Shown here in pieces: positions 1-8,571 of a stretch of DNA of 39,675 bases; position 1 is the first letter of the stretch; each line of letters starts with the position of its first letter. Origin of the DNA: Verrucomicrobiota bacterium (GTDB taxonomy: Bacteria > Verrucomicrobiota > Verrucomicrobiia > Palsa-1439); contig VHCW01000039.1 of the NCBI GenBank assembly GCA_016871575.1, positions 1 through 39,675 on the forward strand, given 5' to 3'. A model generated the notes under the pieces. It ran no database searches. It saw only the letters and a program-made list of their open reading frames with translations, and was not told the DNA's origin. The translations under genes and the position numbers were made by a program.

Positions 1-73
1 CGTCCTCAGCGTGGAGTAATCCAGCGAGGAGAGCGCAAACAGCAGTGAACTTGATTGCGTTATGAGTTTTCAT
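1..73 (-). CDS. Start of a secreted protein (partial, runs off left edge)
   Basis: Only the first 24 codons are inside the window. Translation from the ATG at 73 gives a short polar start with a lysine (MKTHNAIKF) followed by a hydrophobic core (TAVCALLAGLLHAED), which is a Sec-type signal peptide with a likely cleavage after HA. The ATG lies 4 bases after the stop of the Gfo/Idh gene upstream, so it is very probably the last visible member of the same minus-strand operon. No clear Shine-Dalgarno sequence is visible, which suggests translational coupling. The mature protein is outside the window, so no function can be given. Confidence 0.7.
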   Translation of the reverse strand, partial: MKTHNAIKFTAVCALLAGLLHAED

Positions 74-77
74 TAGA

Positions 78-1265
78 TCACGCTTTCAGGCCGGTGAGTT
101 TCGGGTCGAGGCGCTTGGTGCATTTGCTGATTTCGTCCCACGTCACGAGCCGGCGCTCGTAGGCGGCGGTGCGGCCCATGATGGTGAGGATATTGCTCTG
201 GACGCTCGGCGCAACGGTCGGGTTCGAGTAATCACCGGCGGTGATCATCTTGTGGAACGTGGCGATGTTGTTGACGACACCGGCTTGGAAGATGTCGCCG
301 GTCTGGCCGGAGATGTATTCCTTGTCCTTGCCCAGCATGATGACGTTGCCGCCATACTTGGTGCTGATGCGGCCTTGCGTGCCGAAGATGTCCACGATGA
401 TGCCGTAGTCGGAAGCGCCGTCGTTGTATTGCTTCGAGGTGAAAACGACCGCCACGTCGTCGGGATACTGGTAGAGCAACGAGAAATGGTCCCAGCAATC
501 ACCCAGCATCCGGACCTTGCGTCCGCCGGAGCCGATGACGTGCAACGGCGGGCGTTGCATGATCCAGTTCATCACGTCAATCGTGTGGACGTTCTGCTCG
601 GTGATGATGTCGCCGGAGAGCACCTTGTCGAAGTTCCACTGGCGGAGGCGACGTTCGGATTCGTTTCCTGATTCCCCTTGGCGCGAGGGAGTCTGGCCGC
701 AATGATAGCGCGCTTCGCCAAACGTGATCTTGCCGATGGCGCCTTCGTGGACGCGCTTGACGGCCTTTTGGTAGAACTCGTTGGAGCGGGTCTGGAAATC
801 CACGAGGAACACCCGCTTCTTGGCGGTGGCTTGTTTGCCGCTCTCGGCGATGGACTGGCAGCCCGGCACATCCACCGCAACCGGCTTGGCGACATAAACG
901 TGTTTGCCCGCCGCGACGGCATCGGCGGCGTGCATCGGGTGAAAATAGGGTGGGGACTCGATGACGATGGCGTCCACCTTGCCATCGAGCATCTTCTTGT
1001 AGCCCGACAAACCGATGTGGCGACGCTCGGCGGGAATGGCGAACTTCTCGCCGAAAGCGTCCACGCGATCCTGAAAATAATCGTAGCAGGCGACGATGTC
1101 GTAGTTGCCGTTTTTCTTGAACAGGTTGGCGATCCACTGGCCGCGTTTGCCGCAGCCGATGAGGCCGAGTGTGATTTTGTCGGCGGACTGGGCGCGGAGC
1201 GAGCCTGCGAACAACGCAGCAGTGGCACCGACTACGAATTGCCGGCGATTGAGAGATGTGTTCAT
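78..1265 (-). CDS. Tat-secreted Gfo/Idh/MocA-family oxidoreductase
   Basis: 395 residues. The protein opens with a twin-arginine signal (SLNRRQFVVGATAALFAG, residues 4-21), then a Rossmann NAD(P)-binding motif GCGKRG (37-42). The usual EKP motif appears as AKP (126-128), which keeps the lysine expected at the active site. The C-terminal half is the alpha/beta dimerisation and substrate domain. The family oxidises or isomerises sugars and sugar derivatives, and Tat-exported members with bound cofactor are common in Verrucomicrobiota and Planctomycetota. I start at the ATG at 1265, because the reading frame upstream of it has no signal-peptide character and runs into the preceding gene. It follows the SGNH esterase gene by 22 bases in an operon, which suggests action on a sugar released outside the cytoplasm. 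The substrate cannot be told from sequence. Confidence 0.9.
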   Translation of the reverse strand: MNTSLNRRQFVVGATAALFAGSLRAQSADKITLGLIGCGKRGQWIANLFKKNGNYDIVACYDYFQDRVDAFGEKFAIPAERRHIGLSGYKKMLDGKVDAIVIESPPYFHPMHAADAVAAGKHVYVAKPVAVDVPGCQSIAESGKQATAKKRVFLVDFQTRSNEFYQKAVKRVHEGAIGKITFGEARYHCGQTPSRQGESGNESERRLRQWNFDKVLSGDIITEQNVHTIDVMNWIMQRPPLHVIGSGGRKVRMLGDCWDHFSLLYQYPDDVAVVFTSKQYNDGASDYGIIVDIFGTQGRISTKYGGNVIMLGKDKEYISGQTGDIFQAGVVNNIATFHKMITAGDYSNPTVAPSVQSNILTIMGRTAAYERRLVTWDEISKCTKRLDPKLTGLKA

Positions 1266-1287
1266 GGTGTTGGTGGTCCTTTCCGTG

Positions 1288-2376
1288 TCAGCGTAGTGCC
1301 TTCCGCAAAACCGGCTCGAAGGCTGCGGCTTGCCGCCAGAAACCGAGATCGCTCGGATGCGAGGCATCGGTTGCGCCTTCGCTGTCATCGCCGAGCAACG
1401 CGTCGCCGGGGAGGTAATACAGTCGCCGCACGCCTTCCCGCTGCAACGCGGTGTAAGCCGCGCGCAGTGCCGCATGGTTGTCGGTGTGGAACTTGTCCTT
1501 TTCCGGCCGCAGCCACGCGTTCGTGAATCGGCGGTCCTCGACGAGCACAATCGGCGTCTGCGGGCGCGCTTCGCGGAGCATCTTCACCAGCGGCCCGCAT
1601 TTCTCGGTCACGGCGGCAGGTTGCATGTTCGGCAGGCAGTCAATCACGAACACCGCCGCGTCAATCTTGCAGAGCAACTCGCCGACCGCCGTGTCCATCC
1701 GGCCGTTGCCGGAGAAGCCGATGTTGATCACCGGCCGGTCGAATCGCCGGCCAAGGATGGCGGTGTGGACCATGCCGGGACGCGACGCGCACGCGCCGTG
1801 GGTGATGGAGGTTCCGTAGAAGACGATCGGTTTTGCGGTGCGTGGCGGCAAGCCCTCGAACTTCGCGCCGGGCGGCACGCCGATTTCGAGGGACTCAACG
1901 CCGTTGTAGAGTGGCAGGTAAGCAGCGTACTCTCGGAAGCCGGGCGCGAGGTCGGTGGCGAGAGCTTGGCAGACTTCCTTCTTGTCGGGCCTGGTGACAT
2001 AGATCCATTTCCACTGGCCGCGCGCGTCGCGGGCGTAGAGGTCCACGCCGCTGACGCCCGTGGCCGGCATGTGCGGCAGGGCCAGTTTGTCGGAGCGCAA
2101 CGTGTAACGCGTCCAGATGACCGTCGCGTCAGTCTTGAAACGGACCATCATCCCGGCGCTGTCGCGGCTCAGGTTCCACACAGCGTCGGTCACCTTGCCC
2201 TCGGCGATGCCCGGCAGCCGGTCGAACCAGCGTTTCCGTTCCAAGTCCGGCCATCCGCGCCCCTCGACGCCCCACGTGGTCACGTCATGCCAAGTTAATT
2301 TAGGTGGTGAGGTGGCGGCATTGGCGGCAAGCAAGGCAAGCCAAACGTTGAGCAGTAGTGTGATGATGGTCTTCAT
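1288..2376 (-). CDS. SGNH/GDSL esterase with N-terminal GxDLY domain
   Basis: 362 residues with a Sec signal peptide (residues 1-20). The N-terminal beta-rich domain carries the GVDLY signature (110-114) of the domain that precedes some SGNH hydrolases. The hydrolase domain shows block I GTSITHG (Ser190 nucleophile), block II GFSGN (220-224), a block III-like DCLPN (246-250) and block V DASHP (Asp337, His340). These would form the Ser-His-Asp triad and oxyanion hole. Members of this two-domain family are carbohydrate or lipid esterases, and in this context removal of acetyl or other acyl groups from a polysaccharide is the likely role (inference). The gene sits 36 bases after the BNR-repeat gene and 22 bases before the Gfo/Idh gene, in the minus-strand operon. 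Confidence 0.88.
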   Translation of the reverse strand: MKTIITLLLNVWLALLAANAATSPPKLTWHDVTTWGVEGRGWPDLERKRWFDRLPGIAEGKVTDAVWNLSRDSAGMMVRFKTDATVIWTRYTLRSDKLALPHMPATGVSGVDLYARDARGQWKWIYVTRPDKKEVCQALATDLAPGFREYAAYLPLYNGVESLEIGVPPGAKFEGLPPRTAKPIVFYGTSITHGACASRPGMVHTAILGRRFDRPVINIGFSGNGRMDTAVGELLCKIDAAVFVIDCLPNMQPAAVTEKCGPLVKMLREARPQTPIVLVEDRRFTNAWLRPEKDKFHTDNHAALRAAYTALQREGVRRLYYLPGDALLGDDSEGATDASHPSDLGFWRQAAAFEPVLRKALR

Positions 2377-2412
2377 GTTGATGGGGTTCCTTTCACAAAA
2401 GAAGCAGGGTTC

Positions 2413-3597
2413 TCATTTCACTTCGTCCCAATCATATTCCATCCGGACAATATCCGGCGAGCGATTGGCGATTCGTTTGTAGGTCACGAGATTGAAATAC
2501 GTTTTACCGGCGCGAGTCTGCCACCACGGCACGGCGTAGTAGCCGTCAACGACATTATGGTTCTCGGCGTTGTCGAGAATGACACGCTTGGTCACGGCGA
2601 GTGTTTCGGGATCGAAGCGCAAGAGGCTGAGTTTCATCCGATTCGACGTGCTAACCTTGATGGAGTCAGGCCGGCCAAGCGGAGGCGGCGCGTGACCGGG
2701 TTTGTAGGTGTTTCGCCCAAGGATGTAGTGATGGCCGTCTTTTTCGAAGACGCGCGGTCGCCCCAAGACTTGTCCGACGAAGGGATACTGCGCGATCAAG
2801 TCCACCTGCCGCACCGCATTGAATTGGCCGTCCGTGACAACCACCGGCTGTTGCGTCGTGTACGGGCGGCAGACAAAGATGAAGCCATCGCGATGGCGGA
2901 CAAACGCGCTTTCATTCAGCGGGAGCTTGAACTCGGCGCTCAGGTTCTTCACGCACTGCCAACTCTTGCCGGAATCATCACTGCGCAGCACAGCCACCCA
3001 ACCCTTTGTGTTCTTTGGTGTAAGGGGCTTGGCGCCGGGCAGGTTCGTGAAGGTCATCGCGAGCATCCACGTCGTCTTGCCTTCGGTGATGAAGTCGAAG
3101 ACGTAACCGTACTCGACGCCGTCCGCGAGCCCCATCTTTCCCATGTCCTTGAATGTGCGTCCGCCATCGGTGGAGCGAAACTCGACCAAGCCGAGCCGAG
3201 TGGAACGTCCCGACTGCTGCGCGTCAATGTAACAGGCGATGTCACCGTTGCCGAAGCGGACGAATTCGCCGTTTTGGAGATTCACGTTGTCGCGGTGTAA
3301 CGATGCCCGTTGCGGGTTCAGCCGTTCCGTGGCGGGATTGAAACGGATCAAGTCGAAGTCCGCCTCTTTGTCGTGGGCGTGGCTGTAACCGCGCTTGTAA
3401 CCGATGAGCAATTCCTCCGGACCGAGCCGCGTCACGATGGGGAAGGCGAGGTAATGCTGCGCGTCCATGTCCTGCCCGGCCACGAGCGTCTGAACGTAAT
3501 GATGATACGGCACCAGTTCGGGCACCGCAGGCGCAGAAGCTCCAATGACAGTTCCCAAGAGAGCGAAGGTAAGGATGACAAACAGTGTTGGGTTCAT
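2413..3597 (-). CDS. Secreted sialidase-fold (BNR/Asp-box) protein
   Basis: 394 residues with a signal peptide (residues 1-20). Two Asp boxes, STDGGRTF (142-149) and SDDSGKSW (206-213), mark a six-bladed beta-propeller of the sialidase/neuraminidase superfamily. The full catalytic set of a true sialidase (arginine triad, Tyr/Glu pair) cannot be confirmed by eye, so a sialidase activity is not claimed; the fold also occurs in other exo-acting glycosidases and lyases. The start codon overlaps the stop of the upstream gene in an ATGA (3594-3597), so translation is probably coupled. It belongs to the GH3-led operon. Confidence 0.8.
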   Translation of the reverse strand: MNPTLFVILTFALLGTVIGASAPAVPELVPYHHYVQTLVAGQDMDAQHYLAFPIVTRLGPEELLIGYKRGYSHAHDKEADFDLIRFNPATERLNPQRASLHRDNVNLQNGEFVRFGNGDIACYIDAQQSGRSTRLGLVEFRSTDGGRTFKDMGKMGLADGVEYGYVFDFITEGKTTWMLAMTFTNLPGAKPLTPKNTKGWVAVLRSDDSGKSWQCVKNLSAEFKLPLNESAFVRHRDGFIFVCRPYTTQQPVVVTDGQFNAVRQVDLIAQYPFVGQVLGRPRVFEKDGHHYILGRNTYKPGHAPPPLGRPDSIKVSTSNRMKLSLLRFDPETLAVTKRVILDNAENHNVVDGYYAVPWWQTRAGKTYFNLVTYKRIANRSPDIVRMEYDWDEVK

Positions 3598-5735
3598 TGT
3601 GGCCTCACGAGAAATGCGCGCGCGCCGGGGCGATCAAACTGCACCTTAAACGAGGAAGCGCGCGCCACCTCGACGCCGGTTGCCAAATCGACCACGCGTC
3701 CGGATCTCGTGACAGGCAGCGTCACGGTCACCGGCGCACCGCGCGTCTTGGCGTGGTAGTCAGCGACCAGCAAGAACATCGCATCAACCTTGCGCACGCC
3801 GGAGACGCGCACAGCCGGCTCGGTCTTGACGTCCTCCAGCGGTTCGCCGTCCATGATGATGTCCTCGACGGGCGCGACGATTCGCACGGCGTCGGCGTAG
3901 GCGGCCAGCGTCTCGGTGTCCCAGACGCGGCTGCTCCAGAACAACAACCCGCGCGCGCCGTTGGCGAAACATTCCAGCAGCGTGTCGCGAAACGACCAGC
4001 CCGGAAACACGCCCGCATCGCCGGGCGACACCCACGGAATCACGTCGTTGCGCTTCAACAACCGCCGGTCCTTGCGGACTTCGTCGCCAACGAGCGCGAT
4101 GTGATGCGGCTCCAGCGCGCTGTAGGTGCTGACCTCGCTGCCGTGCATCCAGTCGGGGTAAAGCCGGTCAACCGACCAGAAGAACTGATACGGTTTACCG
4201 GGTTGGAAATCGTAGCCGCCGCACTCAGCCTGCGAAGCCTTGCGGACAGCACCCGCGATCTCCTTCCAAATCTCGCAACCTTTGGCGATCTGCCACTCTT
4301 CCAAATTCTTCAAGCCGCTCTTGGCGAAGTCAGCTTGGCAACGAGAACATTTCGCGGCGTCCACCGGGCCGCGCCAACCCCAAAGCTCGATGTCCGCGGT
4401 GTAAAGATTCGGGCGCGCCTTCACTGCCTCGCTGGCGATGCGCTCGATCTCCGCACGATACGCCGGGCCGCGATACGACGGGCAGAGTCTTTGTCCGGGG
4501 CCGCTGGGCAACTGGCAGCGAATCTCCGTATTCCGTTTGTTGCGGTCCTCCATCACGTGAAGCGGCGAGTCCACACTGACGACTTTGAAACCCCGACCAC
4601 GAAACTCTTCCAGCAGTTTCCACTGCGCCTCCTCCTTGACGTGCCGCGCGAAGAGCGGCACGTAGGAAAAACCCAGCGTCTGAAAGGCGCGCACCGCGTC
4701 GGGCCAGCGAGCCGTGTCGCTCAAGCTCCACCAGCCGAGTCCCGTGAGCAGACGCTTCGGTTGCGGCGCCTCCGCAATCCGCACCGCGCGGATGCGCTGC
4801 CGGCCCGGCGGCGCTTGGCCGCCGGTCCACGACACTTGGTAGCGGAGTTCGCCTTCTTGGCCGTCTCGCCAGTTGCCCGACAAGTAAAGCCGCTGCCACG
4901 ATTTCGTGGAAGCGACACTATTGGTCGAGAATGTGTACCGCGACCAACCGTCGGCGAGTGCTTGCGGCGTTTGCGTGTTGAGCAGTCGCACGCCGGGCGG
5001 CAGATCAAGTCGGACAGTGACGTCTGTCTTGCGCGGCAGCGCACTGAGGAAACCAACCGGGTTCGGCGTCGCAATGTTCGTCGAGAACCAGACGACCGGC
5101 TTGTGAAAATAGATTTGCGCGCCCTCCGGACAAAACGGAACAGCTTGCGTCGCCTCTTCGCGCAACGGTGGCGCGTTGTCGGCTCCGCGCAACACCCACA
5201 TCTCGTCGGTGACGTTCAGTCCCGTGCCATAGAACGACAGCCCCACGTAACGCGCCCGCACGCGCAGATTGCGAAACGCGAGCCGATGCACCCACGCCTT
5301 GCCTTCCTCCGCCGGCACGCCGAACCGTTCGCGGTCGCCGGGATTCCATCGCGAGAACGACGCGAGCCGGTAGAATTGTTTGCCGTCGCGGCTCGCCACG
5401 AGGTCCACCCAGACCGGAAACGAAGTGCCCGCCGACGGCGAGCCGCCCTGCAATCGGATGGCCACTTCACCGATGGATTGTTCCGCGCCGAGGTCGAGCG
5501 ACAATTGCTGTAACCCCGGATAGCTGAACCCGACGCATTTGTGGTCAAACCACAGATGGTTGTTTGTGCGCGAAGTAAACACGCCATCAGTCAGGTCGGT
5601 CGCGTCCGTGCCGCCCTTCGCGGTCAACGCGTAATCCGGTTCCGGCAGAAACTGCACCCGTTTACCAGCGGCGAGGTTTTCCGGTTCGGCGGCGTGCGCG
5701 CAGCACGCCGACAGCAAAAGAAGTGTGATTCTCAT
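3594..5735 (-). CDS. Secreted discoidin-like/TIM-barrel-like protein of unknown family, copy A
   Basis: 713 residues from the ATG at 5735, which begins a signal peptide (MRITLLLLSACCAHAAEP). The first about 185 residues look like an F5/8-type C (discoidin) beta-sandwich: LTDGVF, a buried Trp, LDLG and an SIGEVAIRLQGG strand. A linker beta region follows (about 190-340), then an alpha/beta part (about 345-640) that resembles a glycoside-hydrolase-like barrel with conserved DIELWGWRGP and a CSRC cysteine pair, and a short C-terminal beta domain. I do not recognise the family and name no activity. A second copy, with about 19 differences in the first 170 aligned residues, lies at 19862-22063 in opposite orientation. 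The gene starts 2 bases after the GH3 stop and overlaps the next gene by 4 bases. Confidence 0.85.
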   Translation of the reverse strand: MRITLLLLSACCAHAAEPENLAAGKRVQFLPEPDYALTAKGGTDATDLTDGVFTSRTNNHLWFDHKCVGFSYPGLQQLSLDLGAEQSIGEVAIRLQGGSPSAGTSFPVWVDLVASRDGKQFYRLASFSRWNPGDRERFGVPAEEGKAWVHRLAFRNLRVRARYVGLSFYGTGLNVTDEMWVLRGADNAPPLREEATQAVPFCPEGAQIYFHKPVVWFSTNIATPNPVGFLSALPRKTDVTVRLDLPPGVRLLNTQTPQALADGWSRYTFSTNSVASTKSWQRLYLSGNWRDGQEGELRYQVSWTGGQAPPGRQRIRAVRIAEAPQPKRLLTGLGWWSLSDTARWPDAVRAFQTLGFSYVPLFARHVKEEAQWKLLEEFRGRGFKVVSVDSPLHVMEDRNKRNTEIRCQLPSGPGQRLCPSYRGPAYRAEIERIASEAVKARPNLYTADIELWGWRGPVDAAKCSRCQADFAKSGLKNLEEWQIAKGCEIWKEIAGAVRKASQAECGGYDFQPGKPYQFFWSVDRLYPDWMHGSEVSTYSALEPHHIALVGDEVRKDRRLLKRNDVIPWVSPGDAGVFPGWSFRDTLLECFANGARGLLFWSSRVWDTETLAAYADAVRIVAPVEDIIMDGEPLEDVKTEPAVRVSGVRKVDAMFLLVADYHAKTRGAPVTVTLPVTRSGRVVDLATGVEVARASSFKVQFDRPGARAFLVRPQ

Positions 5736-5737
5736 GT

Positions 5738-7897
5738 TCAGTAACGCTCGACTAGGCGGTCGGCAGCCAGCGTTGTCTTGCCGCGAAGCCGGATGTCGCG
5801 GCTGGAGCAACCGACTTGGATTTCGTATTCGCCGGCTTCTGCTTTCCATTTCTGCGCGGCCACGTCGAAGAAGGCGAACGCGCTGGGACGCAACACAATC
5901 TCCACCCGCTTGCTTTCACCGGGGCGAAGCGCAATTTTGGCGAAACCCTTGAGTTCTTTTGGCGGACGCGGCAGGGACGATTTCGGCGGCGCGATATAGA
6001 CTTGCACCACTTCGGCCCCGGCACGTTTGCCGGTGTTCTTCACGACGCACGAGACGCGTCGCGCATCAGCTTTCAGCCCGCTCAACTCGAATGTCGTGTA
6101 GCTCAGGCCGTGACCGAACGGGAAGTGCGGCTCGATCTTCTTCTCGTCGAACCACCGGTAACCGACGAACACGCCTTCCTTGTACTCGGTGTCGAACGCG
6201 CGAGTCGCTTTGCGTTCTTCGGGCTTCATGCCGGGATTGACCGGGTCCTTGTCGAGCACCAGCTTCGCCGGCCACTCACCGAGTGCGTGGCACGGATAAT
6301 CGTCGAGCCGCCTCGCGAACGTGTAGCTCAATTTGCCGGCAGGATTGATCTTGCCGGTGAGCACGTCCGCAAGCGCCTCGCCGGTAGCTTGACCGGCGTA
6401 GTGCGCGGCGAGAAGCGCGGGGACGTTGGCGAGCCACGGATCGAGCGTGACCGCGCCGTTGGCAACGAGCACGACCACGGTCTTCGGGTTCGCTTTCGCA
6501 AGCGCAGCGATGGCTTCGGCCTGACCGCCGGGCAGTTCCATGTCCAGCAAGTCGCGTCCTTCGCTGGCCATGACGCCGGCGGCGACGAAGATCACCGCGT
6601 CGGAGGTTTGCGCTGACTTCGTCAATGTCGCGATGTCCGTGACGACGTTGGTTCTTGTGATGCCGCCTCGCGCTGCCTGCTCCCATTCGATACTGCCTTT
6701 GTTCATTCGCGGTTGAAGCGGAATGTTGAAGGGCAGATGTGTCACGGCGAAGACACTCTGCAATCCTTGCGCCGGCGTAACCTGCACGGCAGACGGAACA
6801 TTTCCGGAACCTCCACCTTGCAACACGATGTCCGCCGCGGGGCCGGTGACGAGGACGTTGCGAACCTTGGCTGGATCAAGCGGGAGCAGGTTGTTTTGGT
6901 TCTTCAACAGGACGATGCCCTGTGCGCCGAGGCGTCGGGCTGCTTCGCGATGTTTCGGGGAATCGAGTTCACCTTTGCCTCGCGACCTCGGATCGAGGAC
7001 ACCGCAACGGATGTAGAGACGGAGGATGCGCCGAACTTTGTCGTCGAGCACGCTCATCGGCACTTTGCCGGATTTCACGGCTGCGAGCAGGTGGCCGTTC
7101 CCGAACACGTACTTGCAGACGCCGGTCGTCATGTCGGTGCCGGCGAGTGCCGCCGGCACAGTGTCGTAGGCGGCGCGCCAATCAGTGATCATCACGCCGT
7201 CGAACCCGATATGGTCTTTCACGATCTCCTGCAAGAGACGGCGATTGTGCGCGCAGTGGATGCCGTTGAGCAGATTGTTTCCCGACATCATCGTCCAGAC
7301 GCCGGCGTCGCGGAACGACAACTCAGTCGGCAACAGGTGCGTCTCGCGCAAGGTGCGTTCGTCCATGTTCGAGCTGGTGAAATGCCGGCGATGCTCGCAG
7401 TCATTGGCAACGACGAGACAGGAGCACGCGCCGACCTTCTTCGATTGCACACCGCGCACGTAAGCGGCGGTGATCTTGGCGGCGAGGAACGGGTCTTCGG
7501 AGAAGTTCTCGAAGTTGCGGCCTGCGAGTGGCGAGCGGATGAGATTGATCATCGGCGCCAGGAGCACGTGTTGGTTGAGCGCGAGCATTTCCTCGGCGAG
7601 CACCCGGCCAAACTCCTCCGCTGCCTTTTCATCCCATGAGCAGGCGAGCGTGAGTGTGCAAGGCAACAGGGTGGTCTTTGTGCCTTTGAGTTCCCCGAGC
7701 GGACGGACTCCCTGCCGGCCATCGAGCATGGCGAGTTGCGGGATGCCGAGGCGCGGCACGCCGCCGGAGAGAAACGCGCCGTGGCAGAGGTCGGCCTTTT
7801 CTTCGAGCGTGAGTTTGCCGAGCAACTCCTCGACACGTTCTGAATAGCCACAAAGAGGCGCAAGGAACACAAAGAGGACGGCGAGAAGCGTTTTCAT
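5738..7897 (-). CDS. Glycoside hydrolase family 3 beta-glycosidase
   Basis: 719 residues with a signal peptide (1-18). The N-terminal TIM barrel carries the substrate Asp in MLDGRQG (Asp59) and the nucleophile in GVMITDW (Asp239). The alpha/beta sandwich carries SEGRDLLDMELPGGQ, with Glu446 the likely acid/base. A fibronectin-III-like domain ends the protein (about 600-719), and no PA14 insert is present. This is the usual layout of beta-glucosidase/xylosidase-type GH3 enzymes. The substrate-binding Lys-His pair, normally in a KHF-type motif before AN.xE, reads CLV here (see findings). It is the promoter-proximal gene of the minus-strand operon. A candidate promoter, TTGAAG (7931-7936), 18 bases, TAGAAT (7907-7912), would start transcription almost at the ATG. 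Confidence 0.92.
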   Translation of the reverse strand: MKTLLAVLFVFLAPLCGYSERVEELLGKLTLEEKADLCHGAFLSGGVPRLGIPQLAMLDGRQGVRPLGELKGTKTTLLPCTLTLACSWDEKAAEEFGRVLAEEMLALNQHVLLAPMINLIRSPLAGRNFENFSEDPFLAAKITAAYVRGVQSKKVGACSCLVVANDCEHRRHFTSSNMDERTLRETHLLPTELSFRDAGVWTMMSGNNLLNGIHCAHNRRLLQEIVKDHIGFDGVMITDWRAAYDTVPAALAGTDMTTGVCKYVFGNGHLLAAVKSGKVPMSVLDDKVRRILRLYIRCGVLDPRSRGKGELDSPKHREAARRLGAQGIVLLKNQNNLLPLDPAKVRNVLVTGPAADIVLQGGGSGNVPSAVQVTPAQGLQSVFAVTHLPFNIPLQPRMNKGSIEWEQAARGGITRTNVVTDIATLTKSAQTSDAVIFVAAGVMASEGRDLLDMELPGGQAEAIAALAKANPKTVVVLVANGAVTLDPWLANVPALLAAHYAGQATGEALADVLTGKINPAGKLSYTFARRLDDYPCHALGEWPAKLVLDKDPVNPGMKPEERKATRAFDTEYKEGVFVGYRWFDEKKIEPHFPFGHGLSYTTFELSGLKADARRVSCVVKNTGKRAGAEVVQVYIAPPKSSLPRPPKELKGFAKIALRPGESKRVEIVLRPSAFAFFDVAAQKWKAEAGEYEIQVGCSSRDIRLRGKTTLAADRLVERY

Positions 7898-7906
7898 CGT
7901 TGCGTC

Positions 7907-7936
7907 ATTCTACGGCGCAACGCAGGCGGACTTCAA
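7907..7936 (-). promoter_or_regulatory. Candidate sigma70-type promoter of the GH3 operon
   Basis: Read on the minus strand, TTGAAG (7931-7936) and TAGAAT (7907-7912) are separated by 18 bases. A start site 6-8 bases downstream would fall about 3 bases before the GH3 ATG at 7897, giving a nearly leaderless mRNA. This agrees with the lack of a Shine-Dalgarno sequence there. The match is moderate and unproven. Confidence 0.3.
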
Positions 7937-7957
7937 GTTGGTAATCCTAGCCACGAA

Positions 7958-8009
7958 GCCGCCGGGACGGCGGCTGCTACATCGGTGTAGCGGCGTCCGT
8001 CTCGGACGC
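7958..8009. repeat. Three back-to-back hairpins, probable dispersed repeat
   Basis: Three perfect small palindromes follow one another: 7958-7974 (7-bp stem GCCGCCG, loop GGA), 7976-7991 (6-bp stem GCTACA, loop TCGG) and 7993-8009 (7-bp stem GCGTCCG, loop TCT). They fill most of the gap between the GH3 promoter region and the stop codon of the Ig-like gene. The regular triple layout suggests a REP-like dispersed element. It could also end transcription or stabilise the 3' end of the mRNA of the minus-strand gene at 8021-8422, although no U-run is seen. Confidence 0.6.
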
Positions 8010-8020
8010 TTTGTTGTCGT

Positions 8021-8422
8021 TTACTTCTTCGTCTGGAACACCAGCAGATACGGCACGGCGGGAGTGTTGTTCGTGTCGCGGAAGGAATTGAACTGGGCGC
8101 GATTGAACCAGAGCACGTAGGTTTTGCCAGGCTGGAGTTTCACGGGAAACACGCACGTCCGTTTGTCGGGCAGGTAATGAATCTGGCCGTTGCCTTTTTC
8201 GGGGAACGTCTCCTTCGAGATCTGGCAGATGGCCCACATCTTGTCAGTCAGCATCTCCTTGCTGAATGTGACACTGATTTCCTTCAACGCCGGGTCAACA
8301 GCCATGTCGCCGGACTGCGGCACAGTCTTCACCACCGATGGCGGCATGGACTGAACTGTTGCTGGTTTGTCTTCGGCAGCCAGTGCTGTTGCTGCCAGTA
8401 GAACTACAATCAGAATCTTCAT
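8021..8422 (-). CDS. Small secreted protein with bacterial Ig-like domain
   Basis: 133 residues: a signal peptide (MKILIVVLLAATALAAED) followed by about 100 residues that begin PPSVVKTVPQSGDMAVDPAL and continue ISVTFSKEM. This is the start pattern of the SbsA/Big_5 Ig-like domain, which is often found on cell-surface proteins. The start at 8422 is set by a good Shine-Dalgarno sequence (AAAGGAG, ending about 8 bases upstream) that is unlikely to serve the in-frame ATG seven codons earlier. No catalytic residues are apparent. A structural or binding role at the cell surface is likely. It stands alone between repeats, not clearly in an operon. Confidence 0.78.
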   Translation of the reverse strand: MKILIVVLLAATALAAEDKPATVQSMPPSVVKTVPQSGDMAVDPALKEISVTFSKEMLTDKMWAICQISKETFPEKGNGQIHYLPDKRTCVFPVKLQPGKTYVLWFNRAQFNSFRDTNNTPAVPYLLVFQTKK

Positions 8423-8464
8423 GGCTGTTTCTCCTTTCATGGTCGGCGGAGTTGTTCGGCAACC

Positions 8465-8517
8465 GCCAAGATGCGAAGACGCCAAGGACGAATCGCTTCG
8501 CGCCTTCGCGCCTTTGC
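8465..8517. repeat. Imperfect inverted repeat of GCCAAG/GCGAAG type
   Basis: The left arm (8465-8486) and right arm (8496-8517) can pair at 17 of 22 positions with a short loop between. The arms are themselves made of short GCGAAG/GCCAAG units, a pattern typical of dispersed intergenic repeats. It lies in the 172-base gap between the Ig-like gene and the isomerase-like gene, and may act as a transcript-ending or stabilising hairpin. Confidence 0.5.
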
Positions 8518-8571
8518 TGTTTATCCCTTCTGTTAGTCTGTGCGGACGGTGACCCTCGCACAACCCATGAC

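Noticed and set aside
1266-1550. N-terminal extension of the first Gfo/Idh gene
   Set aside because: It would overlap the SGNH esterase gene and place the Tat signal inside the protein; the ATG at 1265 is preferred.
3585-5513. Plus-strand open frame opposite copy A
   Set aside because: It has no start signal or motifs, and copy A has a close homologue that confirms the minus-strand reading.
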